A program made the position numbers and the translations under genes. Source: Ardenticatenaceae bacterium (GTDB lineage: Bacteria; Chloroflexota; Anaerolineae; Promineifilales; Promineifilaceae). Taken from it: a stretch of 64,000 nucleotides of DNA. Numbering within the stretch: position 1 is the stretch's first letter; each line of letters starts with the position of its first letter. The DNA lies in the NCBI GenBank assembly GCA_011525915.1, contig WYBM01000028.1:1-64000 (forward strand), written 5' to 3'. Below, piece by piece: positions 1-9,363 of the stretch. The notes below the pieces were generated by a model. That model was given only the letters and a program-made list of their open reading frames with translations. It had not been told where the DNA came from and did not search any database.

Positions 1-98
1 ACCGGTGTGACTTGAGCCTGTTTCAATTGGGTCTTGACTTGCTCGATCATTTTCTTAATGAATCTATGGAAATTCCTGTGGCTTTTTGTATGCCCCAA
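1..98 (-). CDS. Unidentified ORF fragment leaving the left edge
   Basis: An open minus-strand frame runs from a stop at 104-102 out of the window. It reads a basic peptide that includes HRFIKKMIEQVKTQ. An ATG lies at 50-48 and a TTG at 98-96, neither with a clear ribosome binding site. I do not recognise the family. The basic, helical composition would suit the end of a transposase or a small DNA-binding protein, but that is a guess. It may equally be a chance frame. The stretch from here to the AttH-like gene otherwise holds only a CAGT-type hairpin. Confidence 0.25.
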   Translation of the reverse strand, partial: MGHTKSHRNFHRFIKKMIEQVKTQLKQAQVTP

Positions 99-198
99 GC
101 ATCACATTAAAAATGTACGGTAGTGAATTTTACTCAAACAAATGTGGTTGGGCACAAAAAACCACAACGCCGTTTTTCTACCTGGCGGTCTGTAAGGC

Positions 199-302
199 GC
201 TAGTATCAGTAACCAGAAGTCTGTTATTAGTTTTCAGTAAACTATTTCCAGAAGTAGGCCAGCACTGAAAACTGGTCACTGATTACTGAAAACCGGTACT
301 AG
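199..302. repeat. CAGT-heptad hairpin repeat, copy A
   Basis: The left half has repeated CAGT words (TATCAGTAACCAG, TTTTCAGTAAAC) and the right half has the inverse ACTG words (GCACTGAAAACTGG, CACTGATTACTG). The two halves can fold on each other. Both ends carry CTAGTA or its complement. The right edge contains the stop codon of the following minus-strand AttH-like gene, so the element abuts or supplies its last codons. Confidence 0.7.
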
Positions 303-1492
303 GGGTTACGGACAGGGGATGATGAACCGGCATAACCGGTCAGTTCTATATAGCCACGCCCTGTTATTGGCTGGCCGGCCTGTGTTCCTTCGTAAGCAGC
401 AGCCCCTTCCCAATATATGGTGGAGACGGTTAGCTCCTGGTTGGGCATCAAGGGAACGGCCGTTAATTGTAAGGCCAGTGAGGGGATGTGTATCATCCAA
501 CCGGCCGGGTAGGTAGCGCCGCTGGTGGGGCTGCGCCACCCGCCGGTTACGGTCAGTTCAATGTCTGGGGCGGTTAACGGCCGTACCTCCCCCATCGCGG
601 TGACAAACGTACCTGCCGAGTAGGGGCTGATGCCACCGTCGGCCAGCCGGATTTGCCCCAACATCAGTGCCGACCCATCGGCAAACTGGGCCGAAAACCA
701 GTCCCAACCCACGGCGTCACCGCTGAGGGCGCTGGTGCTGTATTCATGGTCTTTCCAACTAACGCCGGTCACGGCAAAGGTCTCATCTTGCAGGCGCAGG
801 GTGCCTTCTGTCGTCTGCTGCACCAGTGAGTAATAATAACTGGCGTTGCCCGGTTCTGGCCCTTTCTGGCTCAGGCCGTCGTCGCCGTGCAAGACCGGTG
901 GCAGCGTTTGCTTCAGGGTCAAGTCAAGGGTCGCTTCCGCGATTTGGGCGCGCAAACGCACCGTGCCGGGGGCTGTCGCTTCCGCCGACCAATCTTCCAG
1001 CCAGATGCGGTATGGTTCCGCCTGTGCCCCGGCCAGGCCAACACCGCCCCGGCTGAACCGTTCTTGCTGGTAAAACGCGCCGTTGGCAACATCGCTGACG
1101 GTAAAGTGGGCCAGGTAAACCTGGTTGGTCCGCCAGTTGGAGGCGGGCGTTTCGGCGGAATCAGCGCCTATTCCCAAAGCCTGATCGGCAGCCTCTGGCG
1201 CCAGGGCACGCCGAAAGAAGGTTAACTGGTAACCAAATTCACGGCCGTCTGCGCCTTGTAAATTCCCGGTGTAATACCACCATTCTAACTGGTAGTCGTT
1301 GTGTGAACCCAGGTCACGGGGGAATTGAATGGCCCCTGGCTCCAGGGCGCGGACATACCCGGCCACATTTTCTTCGGTCAACAGGGGCAGCAGCGAGGCC
1401 GTCACGGCCGTGGTGGGTTGTGCCCCCCGCTGCCACCACCACCCGGCGGCGGCCAGTAAGAGTAAACCCATAAGTAAAAACAAACGTTTCAT
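299..1492 (-). CDS. AttH/CrtC-like lipocalin-domain exported protein
   Basis: This 397-residue protein has an N-terminal hydrophobic segment (about residues 3-20, no lipobox Cys), so it is probably exported or membrane-tethered. Residues about 58-80 carry the family signature HNDYQLEWWYYTGNL. A later WKDHEYS and a WDWFSAQF segment match the two lipocalin-like halves of the AttH / carotenoid 1,2-hydratase (CrtC) family. AttH genes often accompany an FtsX-type ABC exporter (attEFG). One such exporter lies at 5967-9244 on the same strand but is separated by several genes, so a functional link is only inferred. There is no sign of carotenoid genes nearby, so a hydratase activity should not be assumed. 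Confidence 0.8.
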   Translation of the reverse strand: MKRLFLLMGLLLLAAAGWWWQRGAQPTTAVTASLLPLLTEENVAGYVRALEPGAIQFPRDLGSHNDYQLEWWYYTGNLQGADGREFGYQLTFFRRALAPEAADQALGIGADSAETPASNWRTNQVYLAHFTVSDVANGAFYQQERFSRGGVGLAGAQAEPYRIWLEDWSAEATAPGTVRLRAQIAEATLDLTLKQTLPPVLHGDDGLSQKGPEPGNASYYYSLVQQTTEGTLRLQDETFAVTGVSWKDHEYSTSALSGDAVGWDWFSAQFADGSALMLGQIRLADGGISPYSAGTFVTAMGEVRPLTAPDIELTVTGGWRSPTSGATYPAGWMIHIPSLALQLTAVPLMPNQELTVSTIYWEGAAAYEGTQAGQPITGRGYIELTGYAGSSSPVRNP

Positions 1493-1544
1493 TCGTCCAA
1501 ACCTTTTTCCGTCTGACCCAGCCCTGCTTCCAGGGCCATTAACA

Positions 1545-1775
1545 TCAATTTAGCATGGTTTTGTGAATGGCGCGTAGCAATTCATCTTGCTCTATGTTAT
1601 TGAGCAAATAACCTTTAGCCCCGGCGCGGATGGCTGGAAAGGCCGAGGTGTCATCTTCAAACAGTGTCAGTACCAGGATGCCGATGTGTGGGCTGGCGCG
1701 GTGGACGCGTTTGTAAACCGCTACGGGTGATTGCCTGGTCATCGGCAATGAGAAGGCGAATAATATCCTTACAGG
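1545..1775 (-). pseudogene. NarL-type response regulator, internally deleted remnant
   Basis: Two pieces of a receiver domain lie in different frames. From about 1775 to 1705 one frame reads IIRLLIADDQAITRSGLQT, the beta1/acidic-pocket start of a receiver. From about 1703 to 1545 another reads HRASPHIGILVLTLFEDD and then GAKGYLLNNIEQDELLRAI, the beta4-alpha5 end. The middle of about 50 residues, with the phosphoacceptor Asp, is missing and the frame changes at the junction near 1705. There is no HTH domain before the stop. The gene cannot make a working regulator. An intact paralogue is at 47059-47721. Confidence 0.8.
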
Positions 1776-1811
1776 GATTTTACTCCATTTTGGGGCAGGG
1801 GGTGTGTACGG

Positions 1812-2366
1812 TCACGTTTGTCCAAAATTGGTTTTGGGCGTGGAAAGACCAACCCAAAACGAATGAAGGCAGGTGTACAGCCAAAATGGACCAATTTCAT
1901 CTTTCTCTTCTTTCTCAAACTGCATGCCAATCTTTTCGGCAACACGGATCGAAGCATGGTTGTCGCTGTCGATCAGGCTGACGAGGCGGGTATAGTGCAG
2001 CTGGTTAAAACCGTAATTCAGAATGGCTTTTGCCGCTTCGGTGGCCAAACCCTGCCCCCAAAACGCTTTTTTGAGGGCATAGGCAACTTCAACTTCAAAA
2101 CAGCCGTCAATCGTCCACGGCAGCAGCCCACAACGGCCGATAAACTGCTCATTCGCTTTATGAATTGTTGCCCACAACCCCAGTTCAGGATGTTCCGGGT
2201 GACCATTTTGAAACCATTCCAGCTCCTCTCGCGTTTCGGCCAATGTGGTGGGGGCATCGGGGATAAACTGGGTTACTGCCGGGTCGCTGTACAGGGCAAA
2301 CAGATCATCTAGATCGCTCATTTCCAGGTGTCTCAAAAGCAGTCGTTTGGTTTCCAGAATTTTCAT
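1812..2366 (-). CDS. GNAT family N-acetyltransferase (RimJ/RimL-like)
   Basis: The start is taken at the ATG at 2366-2364, giving MKILETKRLLLRHL, the usual N-terminus of this family. An upstream in-frame start would add 14 unrelated residues. The 184-residue protein has the GNAT_3-type layout. TKRLLLR is beta1, ELGLWATI and GRCGLLPW form the central strands, and AFWGQGLATEAAKAIL is the acetyl-CoA pyrophosphate loop (Q/RxxGxG/A form). NHASIRVAEKIGM is the C-terminal helix. The last 20 or so residues (from YTCLHS) are not family-like and may be a replaced tail. The acceptor substrate cannot be read from sequence; members acetylate ribosomal protein N-termini or small amines. Confidence 0.85.
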   Translation of the reverse strand: MKILETKRLLLRHLEMSDLDDLFALYSDPAVTQFIPDAPTTLAETREELEWFQNGHPEHPELGLWATIHKANEQFIGRCGLLPWTIDGCFEVEVAYALKKAFWGQGLATEAAKAILNYGFNQLHYTRLVSLIDSDNHASIRVAEKIGMQFEKEEKDEIGPFWLYTCLHSFWVGLSTPKTNFGQT

Positions 2367-2424
2367 AGCAGTATGGTTGACGTTATAGGGAACCCGTAAG
2401 GTTGCCAAATTGGGTTACGGCCGT

Positions 2425-2634
2425 TCACTGCCCGCCCCACCACAACCCGTAAAAGCCAAATGTTATACCGGCCAGCCCGGCCAGCGCCAACAATTGGTTG
2501 GCCAGGTAGAGCGGCCCTGTGCCGCCAGGGGGCTGCAACCCCAAACCATATTCTAAAACCAGAGAGAGAAGCCATAGTGCCGCCCCGTCCATGCCGGCCA
2601 TACCCACTTTGGGTGCCCACGTATTGTTTGTCAT
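2425..2634 (-). CDS. Small two-helix membrane protein
   Basis: This is a 69-residue protein with two hydrophobic stretches (about residues 18-33 and 43-64) around a Gly/Pro-rich turn. The start is supported by a good ribosome binding site, ACGGAGG, about 8 bases upstream of the ATG at 2634. I do not recognise the family and assign no function. It could be the first gene of a short unit with the acetyltransferase downstream on the same strand (gap of about 58 bases). Confidence 0.6.
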   Translation of the reverse strand: MTNNTWAPKVGMAGMDGAALWLLSLVLEYGLGLQPPGGTGPLYLANQLLALAGLAGITFGFYGLWWGGQ

Positions 2635-2893
2635 CAGAAAAGCCTCCGTTTATACAACAGATTTGTGGCTCAGCATAAGCCTTTGGGTACCAGGCCCCAA
2701 GAGAACCTTTCCCGCTCGTGCCGGGAAAAGTCTTAGGTTGTCATGAATGCAAATCTCGCCCGGCTGCGTAATACCAAGCGGCAGCCCACCGACCGGTCAA
2801 CCTCTGGGCACAAATAACTATGCAGCACCTGACTTTATTATTTGCTCGTTGAGGCAGGGCAGGCCACGGCCTGGCTGCCAGGAGGACACAACT

Positions 2894-4630
2894 ATGAAAC
2901 ACAGATTTCGTCGGCTTGGTTTGGCGCTGTTGGGCATGATGGCCGCGCTGTTGCTGGTTACGGCCGTTTTACTCAGTCAATCCAGCGCCGCCGCATCCAG
3001 CCACCGCGAAGCCCCACTCATCTCCAAAGATGCTTATGCTGACACCACCGATGTCTACGCCTTTATCCCGGCCGGCCAGACCGACCGCATCGCTCTGGTG
3101 GCCAGTTGGATCCCCTTTGAAGGGCCAGAAGGTGGCCCTAACTACTTTGAGTTTGATGACAATGCCCTGTATGACATTTATGTCAGCAACGATGGCGACC
3201 CTGACCCGGAGATCACCTACACGCTCAAGAGCGCGGTGCAGGTGGGCAATCCGGGCACCTTTCTTTACAACACCGGCCCCATCGATTCGCTGAATGACCC
3301 GGATTGGAACCGGCGCCAGGTGTACACGCTGACCGAACAGACGGCCGGCGGGGCCACTGTGTTGATTGGCGGCCAACCCACCGCCCCGGTAAACATCGGC
3401 AGCAAATCCACCCCCAATTACAGCGCCCTGATGCAGGCCGCCACCTATGAAGTCATGAATGGTGGAGATACGGTCCAGGTGTTTGCCGGGCAAACGGATG
3501 ACGCTTTCTGGGTTGATTTGCAGATCTTTGATCTGCTGACCCTGCGTGGCCAGGCCGCGCCCATTGGTTACGGGAACAGCAACAATATCCCCATCGATTC
3601 GCTGTCTGGCTTTAATGTGCATAGCATTGTCATTGAAGTGCCCATTGACCGCCTGACGCAGGGTGGGGAACCGATATTGGGTGTATGGGCCGGGACGCGC
3701 CGCCCCTCCATGCGGGTGCTGGAAGGCATTGGTGGCCTGGGTGGGCAGACCCATTCCGGTGCGCCAGTACAGGTTTCACGCCTGGGCATGCCGCTGGTCA
3801 ACGAAGTTGTGCTGCCGTATGCGCTGAAAGATGCCTTTAACAGCCTGCACCCGGCCGGCGACCTGGGCATTTACCTGGACCCCACCTTTGGCCCCATTTT
3901 GCAGGGCAGTGTGGAAGACCCGGAAGTGGGTAATCTGCTGTGTGCCCTGTACGGTGTGCCCCTGCCCGGTGACAGCAACGATGATTGTGCTACCGAGGTG
4001 ACCAATGGTGTGCCCCGCTCCGGCCGGGGGGACATCTTTGATATCTTCCTCACGGGCATGGTGCTGGAAAATGAGTTTACCATCCAGACGGCCAGCGGCC
4101 CTTATACCTTGCCCATTGGCTTTAACGTAAACCGGCCGGTAGGGGTGATACCGGCGGAGATGATTCGGGTGAACACGGCCATATCTGGTGATCTGTGTGC
4201 ACCCACGCCCAGCCGCCTGGGTGTGTTGGGCGGTGATGCCTGCGGTTTCCCCAACGGCCGTCGCCTGGCAGATGACGTGATAGATATTGAACTGCTGGCC
4301 GTGGCCGGGGCAGCGTACCAGGTGTTAGACGCCCGTGATACCAGCTTTGCCTTTGACCCCGCGCTGATTGGCGTGCTGGATGATGGTCTGTCTGGCAATG
4401 ACAAGGCGTTTCAAAGCACCTTCCCCTACCTGGCGCCGCCGCATGCCGGTGAAAACCATACCCATCAAAATATTCTGACGGCTTTTGCCCCCATCATCAT
4501 GAACGCTTCGCAGACGGCGCAGACGGCCGTGGCTGAGAACCCGGTGGCCACCACGGCCGTGACGGCGGGCAGTATGGCCCTTTTGGGGCTGCCGGCACTG
4601 GTGTGGTTCCGCCGCCGTGAGGAGGAGTAG
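2894..4630 (+). CDS. DUF4331 domain protein, exported
   Basis: The start is at the ATG at 2894, with AGGAGG about 9 bases upstream; the longer open frame begins with unrelated residues. A signal peptide or anchor (about residues 8-32) is followed by SSHREAPLISKDAYADTTD, the hallmark opening of DUF4331 proteins. The family repeats follow to about residue 540. The C-terminus (VTAGSMALLGLPALVWFRRREEE region) is a second hydrophobic helix with a basic tail, so the mature protein is probably anchored outside the membrane at its C-terminus. The function of DUF4331 is unknown. The next gene, an exported TPR protein, is only about 80 bases away behind a hairpin repeat, and the two are probably co-transcribed. 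Confidence 0.88.
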   Translation: MKHRFRRLGLALLGMMAALLLVTAVLLSQSSAAASSHREAPLISKDAYADTTDVYAFIPAGQTDRIALVASWIPFEGPEGGPNYFEFDDNALYDIYVSNDGDPDPEITYTLKSAVQVGNPGTFLYNTGPIDSLNDPDWNRRQVYTLTEQTAGGATVLIGGQPTAPVNIGSKSTPNYSALMQAATYEVMNGGDTVQVFAGQTDDAFWVDLQIFDLLTLRGQAAPIGYGNSNNIPIDSLSGFNVHSIVIEVPIDRLTQGGEPILGVWAGTRRPSMRVLEGIGGLGGQTHSGAPVQVSRLGMPLVNEVVLPYALKDAFNSLHPAGDLGIYLDPTFGPILQGSVEDPEVGNLLCALYGVPLPGDSNDDCATEVTNGVPRSGRGDIFDIFLTGMVLENEFTIQTASGPYTLPIGFNVNRPVGVIPAEMIRVNTAISGDLCAPTPSRLGVLGGDACGFPNGRRLADDVIDIELLAVAGAAYQVLDARDTSFAFDPALIGVLDDGLSGNDKAFQSTFPYLAPPHAGENHTHQNILTAFAPIIMNASQTAQTAVAENPVATTAVTAGSMALLGLPALVWFRRREEE

Positions 4631-4702
4631 TCAGTAAACAGTAGTCAGTATTCAGTGAAGCACCCACTGAATACTGACTACTGAACACTGATTACTGAAC
4701 AA
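4629..4702. repeat. CAGT-heptad hairpin repeat, copy B
   Basis: The left arm TCAGTATTCAGTG and right arm CACTGAATACTGA are perfect complements around a 7-base loop, with further CAGT words on both sides. The element fills the gap between the DUF4331 gene and the TPR gene and stops just before the TPR gene's AAGGAGG. If transcribed, it would form a stable intercistronic hairpin. Confidence 0.8.
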
Positions 4703-4712
4703 GGAGGTTACC

Positions 4713-6008
4713 ATGATCCTGGCACGACATCGCTCGTGGGAAAGGCGATTGTGGGTATTGCTGCTGTTAGCGGCGGGGCTGCTGGCCTGGGCGGTAGGGC
4801 AGCAGGTGATGGCCGTGGCCCCGGCGCCTGGGGGTACGGCCGTAGAGCATGGTTCGGTGACGGCCGTTACGCGCTGGCAGGCACGGCTGGCGCAAAACCC
4901 GGACGACACCAACGCGTATGCTCAGTTAGGGCTGGCCTATCTGCAGCGCCAGCGCGAAACAGGGGATACTGCTTATTACACCCTGGCGGAAGGGGCGTTA
5001 CAGGCGGCACTGGCGCGGGAGCCACAGCACCAGGATGCCCTGGTGGGGCAGGGCATTCTGGCCCTGGCCCGGCATGATTTTGCCGCGGCGCTGACGTGGG
5101 GCCAGCAGGCCAGAGTGCAAAACCCTTACCGGGCCCAAATCCTGGGCATTTTGGTAGATGCTAATGTGGAATTAGGGCGCTATGATGAGGCGGTTTCGCT
5201 GGCCCAGGCAATGGTAGATTTGCGGCCTGACCTGGCTTCTTACAGCCGGGTTTCATACCTGCGGGAACTGCATGGGGATGTGGCCGGGGCACAAGCAGCC
5301 ATGGCCACGGCCGTGTCTGCCGGGCTGCCAGGCACCGAACAAACCGCCTGGACGCAGGTGCAGTTGGGCAACCTCTATCTCAACAGCGGCGACCTTGATC
5401 AGGCCGAAGCCATTTACCGGGAAACGCTCTACTTCCGGCCAGGGTATGCTTACGCGCTGGCCGGGCTGGCGCAGGTGCAGGCCGCCCGTGGCAAGTACCA
5501 GGCAGCCATTGATGTCTTGCAGCCGTTGACCACACAACTGCCCCTGCCTGAGTTTATCATTCTGCTGGGGGAAATGTATGAAGCTACTGGCCAGCTGGAA
5601 CTGGCGGCGCGCCAGTATGAACTGGTGCAGATCATCCAACAGTTAAATGCTGACGCCGGGGTGAACGTGGATATGGAGATGGCCTTGTTTGAGGCCAACC
5701 ATGGGAATGCGGCCCAGGCCGTGGCTATGGCCACGGCGGGGTATGGCTTGCGTCCTAACATCTATGCCGCCGATGCCCTGGCCTGGGCATTGTACCAAAA
5801 CGGTGCCTATGAGGCGGCGTGGCCCTACAGCCAGGAGGCACTGCGGTTGGGCACCCAAGATGCCCGGCTGCATTACCACGCCGGCATGATTGCCCTTGCG
5901 CTGGGCGATGAAGAGGCGGGGCAGGCGTATTTAGACACGGCCGTGGCCATCAACCCGGCGTTTGTTTTATTCCTGGCGCACGGCCGTGGCAATGACCATC
6001 TGCCCTAA
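4713..6008 (+). CDS. Membrane-anchored TPR-repeat protein
   Basis: This 431-residue protein starts at the ATG at 4713 behind AAGGAGG. One N-terminal membrane segment (about residues 11-34, a run of Leu/Ala) is followed by an almost continuous array of tetratricopeptide repeats. Examples are NAYAQLGLAYLQRQ, QVQLGNLYLNSGDLDQAEAIY, YALAGLAQVQAARGKYQAAI and LARQYELV. TPR domains are scaffolds, and a partner is not evident apart from the DUF4331 protein just upstream. The 3' end overlaps the 3' end of the convergent ABC permease gene by 42 bases, and the shared stretch contains ACGGCCGT. The last 15 residues do not look like TPR and may be frame read-through. Confidence 0.85.
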   Translation: MILARHRSWERRLWVLLLLAAGLLAWAVGQQVMAVAPAPGGTAVEHGSVTAVTRWQARLAQNPDDTNAYAQLGLAYLQRQRETGDTAYYTLAEGALQAALAREPQHQDALVGQGILALARHDFAAALTWGQQARVQNPYRAQILGILVDANVELGRYDEAVSLAQAMVDLRPDLASYSRVSYLRELHGDVAGAQAAMATAVSAGLPGTEQTAWTQVQLGNLYLNSGDLDQAEAIYRETLYFRPGYAYALAGLAQVQAARGKYQAAIDVLQPLTTQLPLPEFIILLGEMYEATGQLELAARQYELVQIIQQLNADAGVNVDMEMALFEANHGNAAQAVAMATAGYGLRPNIYAADALAWALYQNGAYEAAWPYSQEALRLGTQDARLHYHAGMIALALGDEEAGQAYLDTAVAINPAFVLFLAHGRGNDHLP

Positions 6009-8528
6009 CTGGTAGGCCGGGTACAGGCCCGCCAGCAGCGCAGCTGCCAGGGCAATGGCCAGCGCCTGGCCAAAGTAAGCCGGGTTTAATGTCATTTGCA
6101 ATGTCCAGCCGAAGGAGCGTACGTTGATGATGGCGATGAGAATCCAGGCCAATACGTAGCCGGTAGGCAGGGCCATCAACCCGGCCAGACCGCCCATCAG
6201 CCCTGTTTCCAGCAGCGTTAGCCCCCACAATTGGCGTACAGTCATGCCCATGGCCCGCAGCATACCCAATTCACGGGTGCGTTCCAGTTGCAGGCTCATC
6301 AACGCACTTAAGACGCCAATAAAGGCGACAACCACCGCCAGCAAACGCAAGGCGGCGGTGATGGCAAAGGTGCGGTCAAAGATGACCAGGGCACTGTCAC
6401 GCACGCTTTTGTTGGACTGCACGATGACGTCGTTACGGCCGTTTAACGCTTCTTGCAAGCTGGCTACCACGGCCTCCACCGATTGGCCTGGTGTCACAAA
6501 CAGCCCCATGGTGGAGATGGTGTCATCACCCCACAAATCACGGTAAATTTGCCGGTGCAGGTAGACACGCCCCTGATCGCTGGTGTAATCATAGGTGATG
6601 GCCAACACAGGGAAGGTGCGCTCGCCGGAGGGTGTGGACAGGGTGATAGGGGGGGGCGGCAGGGGCAAATTTTCCTTCAAGAACAAAGGTTCAGTAATAA
6701 AGACACCATCGCCGGCAGCCAACTGCGCCCAGATGTCATCCACACTACCAGCCCGCCACACGTATTGGCGTCGGCCGTTTGAAACATCTCCGTCTACGGC
6801 GATCAACCCGGCCAACTGGTTAAATTGGGGCAGCGTTACGGTGAGTTCCCTGGCGCTGACGGCGCCGGCGATGCCCGGGTGGGCCACGGCCGTGGCGACC
6901 ACATCGGCCGCCAGTATGCCGCCACCGTCGCTGTTGGTCAGGCGCGGCGGCGAAAGGAAAATATCAGCCACCAGGGTGTCATCCAGCCACAAGGCCACTG
7001 TATTGCGGAAAGAGCCAATCATGATGGATACACCAACGATGACAGAGACGGCTACCATAAGGGCGGCAATGGCAATGGAAGTGCGGCTGAGCGACCGGGC
7101 AATGTCGCGGGGGGCCATACGCCCCAAAACCCCCAGCAGGCGATGGGTGACAGGGGTGATGGCCGGCATGAGCACGGCCGTGATCGGCGGCGTTAGCAGG
7201 GTAAACCCAAACAATATGGCAAATAAGCCGGCAAAAGCGGGCATGAGCGATGTGGAGATTTGCAGCAGCAAAAAGCCGGTCACCAGCAGCAATGCCCACC
7301 CCATGACCAGCCAGGGCAGCAGGCGGCGGGTCTTGCTTTCCAGGGTGGAGCGGCGCATGATGGTAGCCGGAGTGGTTTGCATCGCTTCCCAGGCCGGTAG
7401 GGCAGAAGCGGCCAGTGCCGCCAGCATCCCCAAGATCAATCCGCGTAGCAGGGAACCGGCAGGGATGGTGACGTCTTGCACATTGAGCACAAAGTACAGG
7501 TCGTTAATGGTTTGGGTGACCAGACGCACCATGCCTCGCCCCAAGAGTACCCCCAATGCCAGCCCCAACAGTGAGCCGATCAGACTCAAGACGGCTGCTT
7601 CTGTCAGGATGAGCCGCAGCAGTTGATCACCGGTGACGCCCAGGCTGCGCAGGATGCCGAATAACGGCCGTCGCTGCACAACGCTGAAACTGACGGTGTT
7701 GTAAATGAGAAACATGCCCACCACCAGCGCCAACAGGCTAAGCGCTGTCAGGTTCAGTTCAAAAGCGGCCGTCATTTGTTGGATGGTATTACTGCGAGCA
7801 GAGGCCGTTTCCAGGCGGACACCTGGCGGCAAGGTGGGTGCCAATGCGGCCGCCTGAGCATCGTTAAGTATGAGGTCAATGTGGCTGAGACGGCCGTGCA
7901 TTCCCAAAATCTCTTGGGCATTGGCAATATCCGTAAAGAGAAGGCTGCTAAGGGCGCGGCGATCCACATCATTGGCCGGTTGCAGCAGGCCCACAAGGCG
8001 CATGGGTGTACGCTGCCCACGCACACTGATGGTCACTTCATCACCCAGCGCCAACCCGTACTGCTGTGCCCAGGGTTGTGACAGAACGATAGTGTTCGGT
8101 TCTGCCAGGAAAGACGTAAAATCGCCAGGGCCATCGTTTGATGCGCCAAAGTAGCTGCGGAAAGGCGGCTCGGCGAACAGGTCAATGCCCATCAGACGCA
8201 GCGGCTGACCACCCAATTCGGCGGCTTGTACATACCCTTCTACCACAGGCGCGGCTGGCGTCAGCCCCTGTGCCACACGCAGGTGCGTGTACAGGCTCTC
8301 GTCCAGCCCACCTTCATCGGCAACCAGGCGGTGGGTGGCCCGGCCAGTCACCGCGTTGGTAGACAGTTGGAAAGCGCGGCTGGCTGATTGACCGGCCAGG
8401 TCAATGGAGACCATCATGGCCACGCCAATGGCCACACCCAGGATGAAGAGGACATATTGAAACGGGCGGCGGCGGACGCGCCGCCAGGCTGTACGGAAGA
8501 GGGGGGTTGTGCGGGTTATGGTCATCAT
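5967..8528 (-). CDS. FtsX/MacB-type ABC transporter permease (fused pair)
   Basis: This 853-residue protein has the layout of a duplicated FtsX permease. A first helix is at about residues 22-42, followed by a MacB-like extracytoplasmic domain. Three helices span about 255-375, another helix pair 400-450, a second start helix about 490-515 and a second extracytoplasmic domain. Three final helices (about 725-845) end the protein. [21 protein letters not shown] is the usual FtsX coupling region. Its ATG overlaps the stop of the ATPase gene by four bases (ATGA), so the two are translated together. Such exporters move lipoproteins, peptides or lipids across the membrane. The substrate here is unknown; an AttH-like protein lies 4.5 kb downstream on the same strand. 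Confidence 0.9.
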   Translation of the reverse strand: MMTITRTTPLFRTAWRRVRRRPFQYVLFILGVAIGVAMMVSIDLAGQSASRAFQLSTNAVTGRATHRLVADEGGLDESLYTHLRVAQGLTPAAPVVEGYVQAAELGGQPLRLMGIDLFAEPPFRSYFGASNDGPGDFTSFLAEPNTIVLSQPWAQQYGLALGDEVTISVRGQRTPMRLVGLLQPANDVDRRALSSLLFTDIANAQEILGMHGRLSHIDLILNDAQAAALAPTLPPGVRLETASARSNTIQQMTAAFELNLTALSLLALVVGMFLIYNTVSFSVVQRRPLFGILRSLGVTGDQLLRLILTEAAVLSLIGSLLGLALGVLLGRGMVRLVTQTINDLYFVLNVQDVTIPAGSLLRGLILGMLAALAASALPAWEAMQTTPATIMRRSTLESKTRRLLPWLVMGWALLLVTGFLLLQISTSLMPAFAGLFAILFGFTLLTPPITAVLMPAITPVTHRLLGVLGRMAPRDIARSLSRTSIAIAALMVAVSVIVGVSIMIGSFRNTVALWLDDTLVADIFLSPPRLTNSDGGGILAADVVATAVAHPGIAGAVSARELTVTLPQFNQLAGLIAVDGDVSNGRRQYVWRAGSVDDIWAQLAAGDGVFITEPLFLKENLPLPPPPITLSTPSGERTFPVLAITYDYTSDQGRVYLHRQIYRDLWGDDTISTMGLFVTPGQSVEAVVASLQEALNGRNDVIVQSNKSVRDSALVIFDRTFAITAALRLLAVVVAFIGVLSALMSLQLERTRELGMLRAMGMTVRQLWGLTLLETGLMGGLAGLMALPTGYVLAWILIAIINVRSFGWTLQMTLNPAYFGQALAIALAAALLAGLYPAYQLGQMVIATAVRQE

Positions 8529-9244
8529 GGATGCAGTGGAGAGGGGATGGCCTCATGGGGTGAGAGGCTGGTTTCGATGAGGTGCCCTTCATGTACCCGA
8601 AATACGCGGTCAGCAAAGGGCAGCACTTCCGGACTGTGTGTGGCCATGATAAGGGTTTTGCCGGCAGCCCGAGTGAGTTCCAGCAGCAGCACCAGAACAC
8701 GCTGGCCGGTTTCTTCGTCCAGGTTGCCGGTGGGTTCGTCAGCCAGTACCAGCATGGGGTCGTGCGCCAGGGCGCGTGCAATGGCTACGCGCTGTTGTTC
8801 ACCTCCGGAGAGCTTATCAGGGAAGGTATCATGCCGGTCAGCCAGCCCCACTCTTTCCAGCAAGTGACAGGCAGATTGGGTGACGGCACGGCCGTAGCGC
8901 CCGGCCAATTCTTGGGGCAGACAGACATTTTCTAAAACCGTTAAGGTGGGGATCAGGTTAAAAAATTGAAAGACAAAACCAATATGATCACGGCGAAAAA
9001 GGGTGCGATCGCGCTCCTTCAAGCGGGTAATGGTGACGCCGTTGATGGTGACTTCGCCGGATGTTGGCTTTTCAATGCCACTCATCAGGTTGAGCAAGGT
9101 ACTTTTGCCACTGCCACTTTTGCCCAGCAGTACGGCGAACTGACCCTCATCAAAGCCGGAGGTAAGCTGTTGTAAAACGATCCGCTGGCGATCACCTTCT
9201 TGGAAGCTTTTGCTGAGATTTTCCAAATGAACAAACGGCTGCAT
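8525..9244 (-). CDS. ABC transporter ATP-binding protein, LolD/MacB type
   Basis: This 239-residue ATPase has a Walker A at about residues 37-46 ([10 protein letters not shown]), the Q-loop in [18 protein letters not shown], the signature [15 protein letters not shown] and the Walker [12 protein letters not shown]. The spacing is typical of LolD/MacB-class exporter ATPases that pair with FtsX permeases. It is the first gene of the two-gene unit with the permease. Upstream is an AT-rich divergent region shared with the folE leader. The C-terminal 20 residues after the H-loop are short and variable, as usual. Confidence 0.93.
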   Translation of the reverse strand: MQPFVHLENLSKSFQEGDRQRIVLQQLTSGFDEGQFAVLLGKSGSGKSTLLNLMSGIEKPTSGEVTINGVTITRLKERDRTLFRRDHIGFVFQFFNLIPTLTVLENVCLPQELAGRYGRAVTQSACHLLERVGLADRHDTFPDKLSGGEQQRVAIARALAHDPMLVLADEPTGNLDEETGQRVLVLLLELTRAAGKTLIMATHSPEVLPFADRVFRVHEGHLIETSLSPHEAIPSPLHP

Positions 9245-9329
9245 AGTTGTTAATCCTTACCTGAAAGTGGCGAATCACCATCAGAGAAATTGGAAGGGAT
9301 AGAAGACGATACAAATAAATAGCAATACA

Positions 9330-9357
9330 TTGACAAAATATGTACAATAAGTATAAT
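9330..9357 (+). promoter_or_regulatory. Consensus sigma-A promoter upstream of folE leader
   Basis: TTGACA (9330-9335) and TATAAT (9352-9357) are separated by 16 bases in an AT-rich stretch, both exact matches to the housekeeping consensus. Transcription would start near 9364, about 470 bases before folE. Confidence 0.75.
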
Positions 9358-9363
9358 TTACAA

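Noticed and set aside
86..268. 60-residue plus-strand frame at the left edge
   Set aside because: It has no ribosome binding site and half of it is the CAGT hairpin repeat.
6595..7626. 343-residue plus-strand open frame
   Set aside because: It is antisense to the FtsX permease, has a Ser/Arg/Ala-rich shadow composition and no recognisable domain.
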